Under the pieces are notes generated by a model. The model had not been told where the DNA came from. It ran no database searches and saw only the letters and a list, made by a program, of their open reading frames with translations. Positions 33,553-44,949 of a DNA stretch of 64,000 bases are shown piece after piece. The position numbers and the translations under genes are program-made. Position 1 is the stretch's first letter. The number at the start of each line of letters is the position of its first letter. Origin of the DNA: Scalesia atractyloides (lineage: Eukaryota > Streptophyta > Magnoliopsida > Asterales > Asteraceae); NCBI GenBank assembly GCA_947069175.1, contig CAMTDV010000028.1:64811660-64875659 (forward strand), in the 5' to 3' direction.

Positions 33553-35177
33553 TGTAAGTCCCAAAGATGGATGTTTCAATGATATTAACGAACACCAAAT
33601 TTGTGCGGAATCTAAACTTGATGTGATTCAAGAACAAACACACGAAAAAAATACAAATAATTACTTTTCAACTTGTATATGATTTATAAATTTTCCAATC
33701 AAAACCATTTATATAAGTTCTTCACAATAAAATCTTTCTCTACGAATTTCTCTTTCAAAAGTGGCTAACAAGAGGCTAACCCAAGAATAATGATGTAAAC
33801 CCTTTTAAATAGTCTAGATAGCCCATGTCCCACATGGGCTCTCCATGGTCCGACCTGGCCCACATGGCCTTAACACAACCCAGATAGCCTTTTAAGGTCT
33901 GGTTCCTGATACAAATTAACTCAATAAAGCCCAAATAGTAAACCATAGCCCATTGTGTGTATATTTGATACATCAGTCTCATATTTTTTAAGCCAACAAT
34001 CTCCCCCTTGACTGATGCTATCAAATTGTCTTCATAATATTAACGCAACAAATTCTTCATCAAAGTCGTTGCTATGCTGTATGTGTTGTTGAAGTTCTTA
34101 ACTTCCGAACTCTCAACATTGGGTCTCTTCTTCTGTTGGATTTAGTGTAGATTGGGATCACAATCAACATTTGCTTGAATATCTTGCTAATAAGATGATG
34201 TGAAGGAGGATTTTCAACAACTCTTTTTTTTCAATCTTTATCTTTTAAGCATGTTCTCCGGTACCTCTTCATATGTACTTTCATTGTTAGATGATGATTG
34301 ATATTAGGTTCTTCTGACTCAAGTACACTTTGTCATTGTAGTGTTTCATGCTTGTTAGCAGCTAAAAGCATTTTATTCTTCATTTATCCATGTTTCTTTA
34401 TTTAAATCAAATGCAAAATCTCATAAATTTATAAGCAACATTTATATACAATTGAGGATTTAATTTTCACGTGAACTAAGTACTTGTACTCAAAACTTCA
34501 ATATTTTAATTTCTTTTTAACTTTCAATGATTAATCAAATCTTCATGAATTATTAATTATATTTTTTATTTCTAGGAAACAAATAAAACACAATATTTTT
34601 AAATTTTTATTTTCATAAAAACATGACACTGTTTTTGTATTTATGACTTTCTGTTTTTTAATTTTTTATAATATTTTTAAACTAACAACATGCTTAGGTG
34701 CAGTGAATGGTAAATATGAAAAATATGATTTCCCTATAGAAGACTTAGCAATATGCTTATATACGGTGAATGGTAAATGTGAAAAAATATGATTTGAATC
34801 ATTCAGCTGATAAAGAGTGTAGGGTAGATGGGAACGACAACAAGGTTTGAAAACCTAAGTTTATTGTTAAAAAACAAGTGTGTCAACTAAGCATCATTCT
34901 AAAGGTGAATTTAATCACCACCATCATCACCATCAGAGTTTTGAGCAAAACCATGCTCAAGAGAACAAAAATTTGAAAACCTTCAACAGAAGATGTGAAA
35001 TCATTCTAGGAGTGATAGATCTTATTATCCATTTATCATCATCTTCGTGGTCAGATTGTTCAGGCTAAGCTCTTACGCAAAGAAGCAGACATGTTACAAT
35101 TGTGGCATAGCGGGTCACATAACAAGAATCTGCGTACCTCGTCCTTATGAGCCCCATTACATGAAGAATCATAGGGT

Positions 35178-35334
35178 CAGTGGCGGATCTGGAAAATCTT
35201 TATAGGGGCAACATTTCATATACAAAGAGGTAACGAAATCAAAAAAAGGTCAAAATTTTTAAAAATTTACAATACCATCGGAGCGTCAAGGGGTAGCGGA
35301 GGCTACCCCTAGCAAGATGCTAGGTCCGCCCCTA
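35178..35334. mobile_element. hAT MITE, 157 bp, inside the Copia relic
   Basis: The element starts CAGTGGCGGATCTGG and ends CTAGGTCCGCCCCTA, imperfect inverted ends. It is flanked by a perfect 8-bp duplication, CATAGGGT (35170-35177 and 35335-35342). Removing it rejoins the gag-like frame before and after, so it is younger than the Copia relic. Confidence 0.9.
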
Positions 35335-35611
35335 CATAGGGTTACACCAAAGGATAAATACCATTCCAAGTCTGTGAAGATTTCAGTACCTAAGATAATG
35401 AAGAATGTGAATTCCAAAGTTAAACCGTCTGATGGTGATTCAGATGCAGCTAAGAACACATGAAAGCTTTTTCATGAAAATAAGCATTTCAAAAAATCTA
35501 AACAAGTAGAAAAACTAAAGGTTGCAACACCTAAACTAACCACATATTTGTTAAACCAAAACTAGTTTGGAAAGCAAAACAAAAAGCAGCTAGTGTTTTC
35601 AATTTTTGAAG

Positions 35612-36039
35612 AAAATAAGGACATATGTTTACAGGAAGTGTCTTATACTGACGCTACAGGAATGCCCAAGACCACGATGTCTGGGTACCTATGTCTAACT
35701 AATCTCCTTATTCATACAAGGACAATCAAGGAGGAAATATTAACAACCTATGGATTGTTAATAGTGGTTGTAACAAGGATATGACGAGTGACATTTCATT
35801 GTTACAAAATGTCCAATTTCTAAAGAAAATAATGACATGTGTTTACAGAAAGTGTCTTATATTGATGCTACAGGAATGCCCAAGACAACGATGTTTGGGT
35901 ACCTATGTCTAACTAATTCCTTATTCATACAGGGACAACCAAGGTGGAAATGTTAAAAATCTCTGGATTGTTGATAATGGTTGTAACAAGGATATGACGA
36001 GTGACATTTCACTTTTACAAAATGTCCAATTTCCTATTA
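35612..36039 (+). repeat. Tandem duplication (214-bp period) covering the protease signature
   Basis: Units 35612-35825 and 35826-36039 align throughout. Both contain SYTDATGMPKT- or SYIDATGMPKT-like text and the protease signature (NSGC in the first, DNGC in the second, where DSG is expected). So the catalytic Asp-Ser-Gly is lost in both. Confidence 0.85.
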
Positions 36040-36460
36040 ACAGATGATATCTTTCCTTTGAAGTATATATGGGAGGTAAGATAAGATCAACAAGAAAGGT
36101 ACTCTTAAATTCTAGCACATAAGATTTTAAAATGACAGTTTTAAATTTGATGATAGAATCGTTAAACAAAAAGAACACTTTTTCCTTTTTCTTTTTCTTA
36201 GTTTATAAATTTTATATAATGTTTTCTTTCTTAGGTAAATTTACGCATAAATTTTATGCACAAATTTAGGAGGATAGTAATGAGAAATACAAAAGTTTCT
36301 TATATATATGTTGTTATGGGGAGAAATAAAAAGGATACAAAAAATAGTTTGTTGCATTATATGGAAGTGATATAAATGTTCGTTTGTGGGTGAGACTGAC
36401 ACGTGTAAGGTCTAAAACTGAAAAGACTAAGATTTAATGTGATATGTTGATAGACTTTGT

Positions 36461-37104
36461 TTTCACTTAGAAAAAAAGTTGTCTTGTGACAAGATTGAAT
36501 CTAAACATGTGACTTTAGTGAGGGATATCACTTAAAATTAGTACAACTTCTATTTGACTGCTTGTGTGATGTCCCTATACACATTTATATGTTATAGGGT
36601 CTAAAATTGAATCTGAAAACATTCTTGTATCTAATTTGTTTTGTGAAAACAAAGTCCTGAAGATGCTTAACACATCAGCTTCTATTCTACGAAAGTGGAT
36701 ACCTAGTTGTTTGTTGTTCAAAGCCAGTGTACTTTTAGATCAATCAAAACACCAAAAGAGACCACATGAGTCCAAAAAGAGGCCAATGTGCACAACAAAA
36801 GGTACCCTCTAGTGTCCATAACACTTAAACCTTAATTATATGAGAAGTCATTAGATTTTTATATTGTACCTATCTTTAAATATGATCTATTTTGTTATTT
36901 TTCTCAATCCAGTCCTAAACAAGATTTCAGATTCTAAGGCAAATAATGTGAAAATATGTGGTAGGGAAACTACATGTTTGATAGAATGTACTGAATATGG
37001 TTTAGGATTTATGTAAGGCCCACTTTAGATCATAATTAAAGTTTATACATATATTCTTTACATAGTGAAATGATGATGTTAATAATATAGAAGAAACCAA
37101 GAAA

Positions 37105-37138
<34 letters not shown>

Positions 37139-37189
37139 GGGGAAAAAGGAATACGGGTCGGCTAAGAATCGAAGTCTTATGTGAAATTA
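36461..37189. other. Intergenic; microsatellite only
   Basis: AT-rich, with (AC)n(AT)n at about 37106-37138. Part may be further decayed internal sequence of the Copia relic. No gene seen. Confidence 0.4.
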
Positions 37190-37370
37190 GGTTAAAGAAA
37201 GACTGATACGTATTTAGATTAGTTGTTTTGAAGGAAAAAATGAGGCGATTATATGTTAAAGAAAGACTAATATTGTAGCATCCGGCCTCTCTTACCACCA
37301 AGACAATCCGCTTTGCTCACGATGTGGACCATCCAGGAACTAACAGATTGTTTTTTGGTTACCCTGGTGG

Positions 37371-37450
37371 AGACTTCCCAGTAGGTCACCCATCCTAGTA
37401 CTACTCCACCTGATCATGCTTAACTGTGGAGTTATCATATGCTCCACAAC
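37371..37450 (-). other. 5S rRNA-like sequence in the left LTR
   Basis: The minus strand matches the second half of plant 5S rRNA: AACTCC, AGTTAAGC, GTAGTACTAGGATGGGTGACC, TGGGAAGTC. The A-box, intermediate element and C-box region are present. The copy lacks the first half of 5S and is a retrotransposon domain, not a ribosomal gene. Confidence 0.85.
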
Positions 37451-38189
37451 CAGCTAAGCCCAAAACTCAAATCACAACACTTGAATTTTAAATCCATTAC
37501 CTCAATGTAATAAAAAATCTGGACGAATCAGAACCAAAACTCATAAAATTAGAATACATTATTACATATTTACATTGATGAAAATAGAAGCCAAAATCAA
37601 TGAATTAGAAACAAAACTAAAAGCCCAAAATTGATGAATCAGACTAAAAATTTTGATTAAACCAGTGAAATCAAAAAACATTATAATCGATTGAAATCGA
37701 TTAATACAATTCAAGCGTCTTCTTCACAGGTCTTCTCCGACGCTTATTTGCGGTTTCATTCAAGAATCGATGTGGAAGGTTTTTCTACAATGAGATTTGA
37801 GTGTGTGACCGATGTTTTGGGTGTTTGATTGCAGTCATGGAGAGAACACTGGTGGTGGTAAGGAGAGTAGGAACCCATCGTTCTATCTTTTGAATGACCA
37901 TCCTAACTCATTCTATTTTTTTAATGGCCTATCCTGACCCATAGTTTTCATTTTATTATTTTTAGCTTACCCATTTAAACCCGTTGAAAATAAGACTCAA
38001 CCCAAAAAAAAACCCATAAGCTTATATTTAAAGCCCAAAACAACCCAAATTTAAGTGGTTGGGCCAAGATTGCCAGGTCTATCTGATACCATTTGTAACA
38101 TCCGGCCTCTCTTACCATCAATATTGTTCGCTTTGCCCCCAATGGTTGCTCATCCAGAAACTCACGAATTTGTTTTTTGTTACCCCGGT

Positions 38190-38258
38190 GGAGACTTACC
38201 CATCTTAGTACTACTCCACCTGAGCACACTTAATTGTGGAGTTTTCATATGCTCCACA
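38190..38258 (-). other. 5S rRNA-like sequence in the right LTR
   Basis: The same 5S-like domain as in the left LTR, more diverged (GTAGTACTAAGATGGGTAAGTC), with part of the C-box lost by a short deletion. Confidence 0.8.
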
Positions 38259-38755
38259 GACAACTATGCCCAAAACACGTTGGTGATTTAAGAGACAATT
38301 GATTACTTATGAACCAGGGATATCTCTTGGCCACGACCGATGTGGGATTTTCCTAGAGTGTTACAATAGTACATGTTAATCTTTTCGTATCAGTATTGGT
38401 ATCGTTAGAAATATTATTTAGATTATTTGTTTTGGAGGAAAATAGTGAGACAAGTGTATGGAAATAAGGTAAAAAACGACTAACCTGTATTTAGATTATT
38501 TTTTTAAATGAAATAGTGAGGCAATTGTATGGAAATTAGTAGAAGACTGATAGTATTTTGATTATTTGTTTTGAAGGAAATAGTGAGGCAATTGCATGCA
38601 AATTAAGGTTAACGAAAGACTGATCTGTATTTAGAGTATTTGTTTTGAATGAAATAATAAGATAATTGTATGGAAATTTAGGTTAAATAAAGACTAATCT
38701 GTATTTAGATTATTTGTTTTTTAAGGAAATAGTGAGGCAAGGTTTTTCAAACAAA

Positions 38756-40791
38756 AAAAAAATTCTTTTCTTCATCTTTTTTGCTTTTTTTCAAGTATTT
38801 TGTATAGAATTTAATTGACTATTCGCTTGATGTATAAGTGTAATGTTGTTTAAATTGTTAGCAACCCGCTTAAGCAGAAAGTGAAATCCATTTGGGCTAG
38901 TTCTTACGGCAAACAATTAATTCCTATTTAATTGACAAAAAATCAAAATAAACGGGTGAAGCCGATCAATGTGTGATTAAAATTTGAGCATTAGCCTGTT
39001 TGAGCTGATAAGATGACCACTGTGAGCCGATCCAAGCGTCTCCTTTTGATCAGCCAACTGAGCCGTTAAAAAACTTACATGGACGACTAATTGAGCCATT
39101 ACCACATTGTGACCATAATTTGAAGGCTGACGACATGGACAAGTAGGCTAAACAATCCGACAACGATACATGTGTTGAAAGGTGGTTGGTTCTTATGTGG
39201 TCCTCACCTCTAATTCCATGATATTGATGAGGCGGAGGCTAAGCCTATAGCCATTATAGTCAGTTTGCCTTACTTGGCAGTATCCCATTGGTCCTTACAA
39301 ATTGGAAAGGCCTAAAGAGAAAGACTAATTCTGAAAAGTCAAGGTTAAACTTGACTGTTCCAATAATTCACATAATTAGATTATTAAAATGAACAATTAC
39401 TAGACTATGCTTAATGAAAAATATAAATAAAAAATAATTTTTTTTAGATATATCGCTGTGTTGGGTATATGATTTGTGTAAACTGGTATATGTTTTCGGG
39501 TAAGTGGGATCGCATGCCAGGAAAGTTTTAAAAGCAATATCATACTCGGTCTTATATCTCACACCCATCTCATTACTTGTCCTTGTTTTGGGCTTATCCA
39601 TAAAGGTTCAGGTTCAAAATTCATCCCTAACGAAGAGTAAAGAAGACATGATGGAAGGAAAACATGAATACTGATGCAACTAGTAAAAGATAATTAGTGT
39701 GATTTTATCGTATAAAATGACAATTTTACACACATGAGGTGATTTAACTTAAAAAACAAACAGAGACAACCCTAAGAAAGACCGAACGTGTTGCAATGTA
39801 ACAAAGATTATGACAAAATCTATAGTTTGTAAAAATAACATCAAATCATTAATTTGGTTGAACGGCAAGGATTTTAATGTGATTAACTCTAATGAAGACT
39901 TAAGTTCAATTTTCACTTATGTCGTATTAGGGTGGATATAAGCAATGAAGGATTTGAATTAGGACTTGTGTGAGGTTATCAGTTTGATTCCTGAGCCAAC
40001 CGGGTTTTCATCACACCATGTGTTACGCCAGAGAATTCTGCTCTTGTGGTGACATAACGATTGTCAAGTGGCAGCCGGTGAAATGGTTTCCCGGGGAAAT
40101 GCCCAGAAAAGCCGAAACTTTAAAGCCAGCGTGACCCGGTTAGGACAACATAGTCTGACTAGAGTAGAGCAATACAAAACTCTCTCTAGTTATTGGTAAA
40201 GCACCGTTAAAAAAAAGAAAAAAAAACTTTACGTTACATGTTCAGAAATTAAAAAATCTGGTGAATGGAATGAAGATTCAATGTGGTAAAGATTGACAAA
40301 AATTTTATTCACTCAAACGTTGTAGTGTAACACTTTTCGAAGACGATCGGAATCTTCCATTGATGATGTGAGAAATTATTCGATGCACATGGTAATGATT
40401 TAGAGAATATATCCAGGTTAATATTCCTGTATATTCATCGATCCACCTGTTTTCCTCTAATACAATCGTTAATTCCTGATTAGATCAAACTCGTAACCTA
40501 AATCTGAGTTAAATCGTACAATGGCGGTGCAGTAAACTCGGCAGCGAAGTGGTTATTATTCATACAGTGGAAACGCTCATGTAGTTTGACCAGCAATATA
40601 AAAATAATAATTAATAACGTTGATTTACGTTTCTTCTAGGTGTACCAGATTAATTTTCAGACGTTTCAGTGCCGTGTTTTGACCGAATTGTGCAGCATCC
40701 AGATAACTACAAATTGTCACTCAAAATTCATGACGATCGGTAACTTACTGGTCGACCGACTACTTTTATAGAAGTCGATCTTATTTAAGCT
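38756..40791. other. Intergenic upstream of RGLG; possible tRNA-like scrap at 39900-40190
   Basis: Around 39965-40190 the GC is higher. GAGGTTATCAGTTTGATTCCTGAG resembles a worn B-box, so a decayed SINE is possible. No other feature can be supported. The minus-strand open frame 39368-39601 shows no domain. Confidence 0.35.
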
Positions 40792-40978
40792 ATCTCAATT
40801 GTACAGCAAAGTTGTACTTGTTCTCCGATTCAATTTACAATATAAATTAGGTTTTTAATTCAGGTGCGAGATTTTGCGTTAATATCTCAATTGTACAGCA
40901 AATTACACCTGGTCTCCAATTCAATTTACAATATAAGTTAGGTTTTCAATATTCAGGTGTGAGATTTTGCGTTAATAT
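40792..40978 (+). repeat. 92-bp tandem duplication upstream of RGLG
   Basis: ATCTCAATTGTACAGCAAA ... TTCAGGTG(C/T)GAGATTTTGCGTTA occurs at 40792-40883 and 40884-40978. It lies within the likely leader of the gene at 41050 and duplicates a TTCAG|GTG context that could act as a splice site. Confidence 0.75.
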
Positions 40979-41049
40979 TCTCACAAATCGCTTTCGAGAA
41001 ATTGTTATCTGAAGAAGTATATATATATATATATATATCTGTTTGATCT

Positions 41050-41559
41050 ATGGGAGGCAGTAGTTCAAGGGAAGAAAGGGCGAGATATAGGCATTCGTCC
41101 TCGTCGTTTCAATCAAGTTCATCGTTTTCTAGAAATCAGTTATCCGGTTATCCGCCTCAACCGTCTTATTCGTTTCCGGCACAAGGAGATCTGAATTATA
41201 ATTATCCTGTTCAGGATGGTACTGCTAGTTCTGCATATGGATCTCAACCTTATAGGCCACAGAAGAAGTTTGATAAGAGGTATTCAACAATTGCAGATGA
41301 TTACACTTCTTTAGAACAGGTAACTTGTTCTACAAGCAACCATCTCTTGCTGTTAAATTTGATTGTGTCTTGTGTGCTTATTGTTTGTTATAAAGTTAAT
41401 GTGAAATGTTATTGAAACTATTTATGTGTAGGTGACTGAGGCGCTTGCACGTGCGGGGCTCGAGTCTTCTAACCTCATTGTTGGCATTGATTTCACTAAG
41501 AGCAATGAATGGACAGGTAACTTTGCTTTTGTTAAGATTTAAGAATTATAGAACGATAT

Positions 41560-41592
<33 letters not shown>

Positions 41593-44500
41593 TGTTATCT
41601 TGAGAATGCTAAATATTGCAAGAACCGTGAGAACGAATGAGAAAACCAATTAAAACCATTTTTTAATACAATCATTTTAATTAAAATACAACATCAAAAA
41701 AATAAATTACAATATCAAATAATTTATTTCTCCTCTCAATATCACTATTATCAGATTTTTTACACATGTGTAAATATAACAAATTTACACATGTGTCAAT
41801 GGCAAACTTACACATTTGTAAATTTTCTTTATTTTTGAATTCACATAAATTTAAATGTGTAATAAAATTTCTAGAATTGTATTCGAATAATAATGACAAG
41901 TGTAAAAAGAAATTTTGAATTTCACTTGTTTTTGACCAAGTTCTACTGGTTTTTTCATTTGTTCTCACAGTTCTCACGATATTTAGCGTTCTCATTCAAA
42001 CCCTCCTCTATATATATATATATTTACAAAAAGAAAAGATAGAATACGAGAGAAGAATTTGAATATCAGGATTAGATATTGGCATATTATTATTAGGATT
42101 TGGTTTTCAGTTAATCAGTTATTCAATAATCATAAAATTTTTATTCTTTCTTTTAAAGTTTCTTTGTTATCCTCAATGGTTTTTTTTCTTTTGCGATATT
42201 CCATCAATGTAAGTGAAACATGTTTAACATTGGATCATGTAAACAGGTTCAAGATCCTTCAACAGGAAAAGTTTGCATCATATTGGAGATGGTTTTAATC
42301 CCTACGAACAAGCTATATCTATCATTGGAAAAACATTAGCAGCTTTCGATGAGGATAATTTGATTCCATGTTATGGATTTGGAGATGGTATACTTCTATT
42401 AGCTATTGTTTATTCTTTTATCTGTATATAATGATAGTATGATCTTAATTTTCGGGCCTCGTTGTGCAGCATCAACACATGATCAAGATGTTTTCAGCTT
42501 CTATCCTGAAGATAGATTCTGTAACGGATTCGAGGATCTCTTAAGTAGATACAGAGAAATTGTCCCCCAACTAATACTTTCAGGTTCTTAATCTATTTGT
42601 TAATGGCTCTTTTAACCTCTATTATTTTGCCATTTTCATATTTAAATATAATCTTGCAGGACCAACATCATTTGCCCCAGTCATTGAACAGGCTATGACA
42701 ATTGTTGAACAAAGTGGGGGCCAATATCATGTGCTATTAATAATCGCCGACGGGCAGGTTGGTATTTTCGGTAATCAACATTAAATTCATTTGATTCTCC
42801 GAATTAAATATGTTTCGCTAATAATATAGTTGTTTCATAGGTAACAAGAAGTGTGGATACTGAGCGTGGTCAATTAAGTCCGCAAGAACAGAAAACAGTA
42901 GATGCCATCGTTGAAGCAAGGTGATTGTCTACAACATTTATCAAGTATTAAGCTTTCATATCTATAAATTTGAGTAAAATGTCATTTTCGTCCTTGAGGT
43001 TAGGCCAGTTTTGCGACTTTCGTCCAAAGGTTTGTTTTTCCGCATCTGGATTCAAAAGGTTTGAAATTTTGCCAATCTCATCCAACTCGTTAACTCCATC
43101 ATTTTTCTCTGTTAAGTCAGGGGTATTTCCGTCTTTTTGTTAACTTAAAGGCAATTCAGTTATTTTCACTTCATGTAAAAAGACCGAATGCCCCTGAAAA
43201 AGACTGAATTGCCCTTTAAGTTAACAAGAAAGACGGAAATACCTCTAACATAACAGAGAAAAATCGATGGAGTTAACGAGCCGAATGAAAATGGCAAGGT
43301 TTCAAACTTTTTGGACCCAGATGCGGAAAAAACAAACCTTTGGACGAAAGTCACAAAACTGGCAAACCTCAGGAACGAAATGACATTTTACTCAAAATTT
43401 TGTATGCTCTTTTGCTAAATTATAATATATTTTTTTACAGCAAGCTTCCACTCTCTATCGTATTAGTTGGCGTTGGGGACGGGCCTTGGGACATGATGAA
43501 AGAATTTGATGATAACATTCCCGATCGCGACTTTGATAATTTCCAGGTAAACAATAACGTTAGTTTATGTTTAAGCTTCTATATCGTGCTATTGAGATGT
43601 TATTAGTTATAACTTCTGATGTTATTCTATTTGTTGTATTAGTTTGTCAATTTCACAGAAATCATGTCGAAGAATGTACCTTCAATACGAAAAGAGACTG
43701 AATTTGCTCTTTCAGCATTGATGGAAATCCCTTCTCAATATAAAGCAACGATTGAACTTAATTTACTAGGGTACGTACTACTTGACATCTGCCTTCCTTT
43801 TGACCTTTTGGTCAAGTAAGTTTGTCCGATTCATGAATTTCTTTTTAACATTTATATCCTTTTTATTTATTTGTTTTGCAGTAGTAGGAAAGGAAATTCT
43901 CCCCAAAGGGTTGCCCTTCCTCCTCCGATTCGTGCACCATTCTCGTATAGCAGCCCAAAACCGTCACATTCTACCAGTTTTCAAAAGGGTTCACCGTCTT
44001 ATTATCGCCATACGAGTCCTGTTCATTCTGTTCCTGTTTACCCTCAAAGTCAAAGTAGTTCAGACTACGCACCAGCAGCAATTTCGAAATCTACATATGA
44101 CAACCAGGTACACACATGTTAATTTTCAATTATTGCAGCATTGTTTCGATGAACTTAAGTGTCGGCCCTCGGTTTAAATTGTTCTATTTGGTTTCTATAT
44201 TATCAGAAATGGTGAAATGTGTAACAAAAGTTAAAAAAACATAAAGACATAATAATAAAGTGTTGGCGGGTCAACTTAAACCGTCCTTACCCATTTTGAC
44301 AGAAAATTTACCGTTTTGGCTTGAGTCCATTCCGACCCGTTACTTGCTGGCCCATTTTTGCTAACTGCGCCAAAAAAAATCTAAATAATACAGTTTTTTC
44401 AAAGTACTTTGCATTCTTGGTTGAATTCAAGCAGGTGCTGATTTTTTTTTGGATCTTATGCAGCGATGCCCTATTTGCCTTACTAACATCAAAGACATGG

Positions 44501-44690
44501 CCTTTGGTTGTGGACATCAGGTATTGTTATTTACTTCATATCTTACTTCGAACAAATTCAATTTTGCCCATTCGTTAGTTAAGTTTGCTGGTTTTTTGGT
44601 ATTTTGCAGACATGTTACGAGTGCGGAGAAACACTTGAGCTATGCCCGATTTGCCGGAGTTCAATCCAAACTAGAATAAAGCTTTACTAA
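41050..44690 (+). CDS. RGLG: RGLG-type RING E3 ubiquitin ligase (copine/vWA domain)
   Basis: RGLG proteins are plasma-membrane E3 ligases that make Lys63-linked chains and act in auxin, ABA and drought signalling. Eleven exons: 41050-41319, 41432-41516, 42247-42387, 42470-42583, 42660-42757, 42841-42920, 43441-43546, 43643-43770, 43882-44107, 44464-44520, 44610-44690. They sum to 1386 nt, open frame, 461 aa, all GT-AG. Start MGGSSSREERARYRH has Gly2 for N-myristoylation. Copine/vWA domain from about 95 to 340: VGIDFTKSNEWTG, FNRKSLHHI, IPCYGFGDASTHDQDVFSFY, HVLLIIADGQVTRS, VLVGVGDGPWDMM, QYKATIELNLLG. Pro/Ser-rich linker, then RING with CPICLTNIKDMAFGCGHQTC, CYEC, CPIC. Ends RIKLY. Length and order are normal. 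Introns 2 and 6 hold MITEs. RGLG1 versus RGLG2 cannot be decided. Confidence 0.96.
41570..42022. mobile_element. MITE-like inverted-repeat element in RGLG intron 2
   Basis: Ends of about 65 bp are inverted copies: GAGAATGCTAAATATTGC, GAACCGTGAGAACGAATGAG on the left (from about 41600), and their complement on the right (41950-42000). AT and AG microsatellites border it. Target duplication cannot be read because both flanks are AT repeats. Confidence 0.6.
42972..43393. mobile_element. MITE, Mutator-type, in RGLG intron 6
   Basis: A 422-bp element with long inverted repeats starting GAGTAAAATGTCATTTTCG, same family as 23930-24362. The flanks (TATAAATTT and AAAATTTTG) are AT-rich and do not give a clean 9-bp duplication. 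Confidence 0.8.
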
Positions 44691-44949
44691 GCATTGATTG
44701 GTTTTTTTTTTGGTACAGAATATTATTTATTTTTAGCTAATAGTCTACATTCTTTGGTTAGAGCAAATCTTTATTTATTTATTTTTTTTAATGTTTTTGT
44801 GGGAGTTAGGTCGGGCTTGGCCTATGGGCCTGAATGTCTGCATTCATAACACTCCCCCTCAGACATTTAGATTACACATACACTGTTAACATTATACTAG
44901 TGGATAATGTTTGCACGATTCTTGAGGACCGATGTTTAACTGATACTGC

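Larger units (their letters stand above)
33553..36460. mobile_element. Rearranged Copia-like relic related to 9087-14718
   Basis: The left part is on the minus strand: LTR 33553-33998 (TGTTGGCTTAAAA... on minus), polypurine tract AAGGGGGAGAT just outside, and internal sequence 33999-34680 that aligns with 13650-14280 of the first element. The right part (about 34690-36460) aligns with gag, protease and downstream regions of the same family but on the plus strand. The inversion point is near 34680-34700. No second LTR was found. Plus-strand gag retains TCYNCGIAGHITRIC, an intact CCHC zinc knuckle at about 35094-35135. Confidence 0.8.
37274..38365 (-). mobile_element. Cassandra-type TRIM with 5S rRNA-like LTRs
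   Basis: The right LTR (38094-38365, 272 bp) reads on the minus strand TGTAACACTCTAGG ... CGGATGTTACA. Two bases further comes TGGTATCAGA (38082-38091), a Met-tRNA primer-binding site. The left LTR (37274-about 37470) keeps the 3' half and has lost its own start. Both LTRs contain a 5S rRNA-like stretch (minus strand: AGTTAAGCATGATC, then GTAGTACTAGGATGGGTGACC). The inside (37475-38093) is non-coding. A small element with Met-tRNA priming and 5S in the LTR is the definition of Cassandra. Target duplications are not clear. Confidence 0.85.
37190..38755. repeat. ~80-bp minisatellite interrupted by a TRIM
   Basis: The unit, roughly AAAGACTGAT-CTGTATTTAGATTATTTGTTTTGAAGGAAATAGTGAGGCAATTGTATGGAAAT (shown in two parts, with gaps), occurs about five times in 38404-38755. 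It occurs once or slightly more at 37190-37273. The Cassandra-type element at 37274-38365 sits between, so it inserted into an existing array. Confidence 0.75.

Noticed and set aside
33096..33579. Two minus-strand frames of 100 and 126 codons
   Set aside because: Overlapping frames with no recognisable domain and no splice context; I could not support a gene.
37371..38258. 5S rRNA genes
   Set aside because: Only the second half of 5S is present, inside two TRIM LTRs. They are not ribosomal genes.
43166..43354. Minus-strand frame within RGLG intron 6
   Set aside because: It lies wholly inside the Mutator-type MITE.
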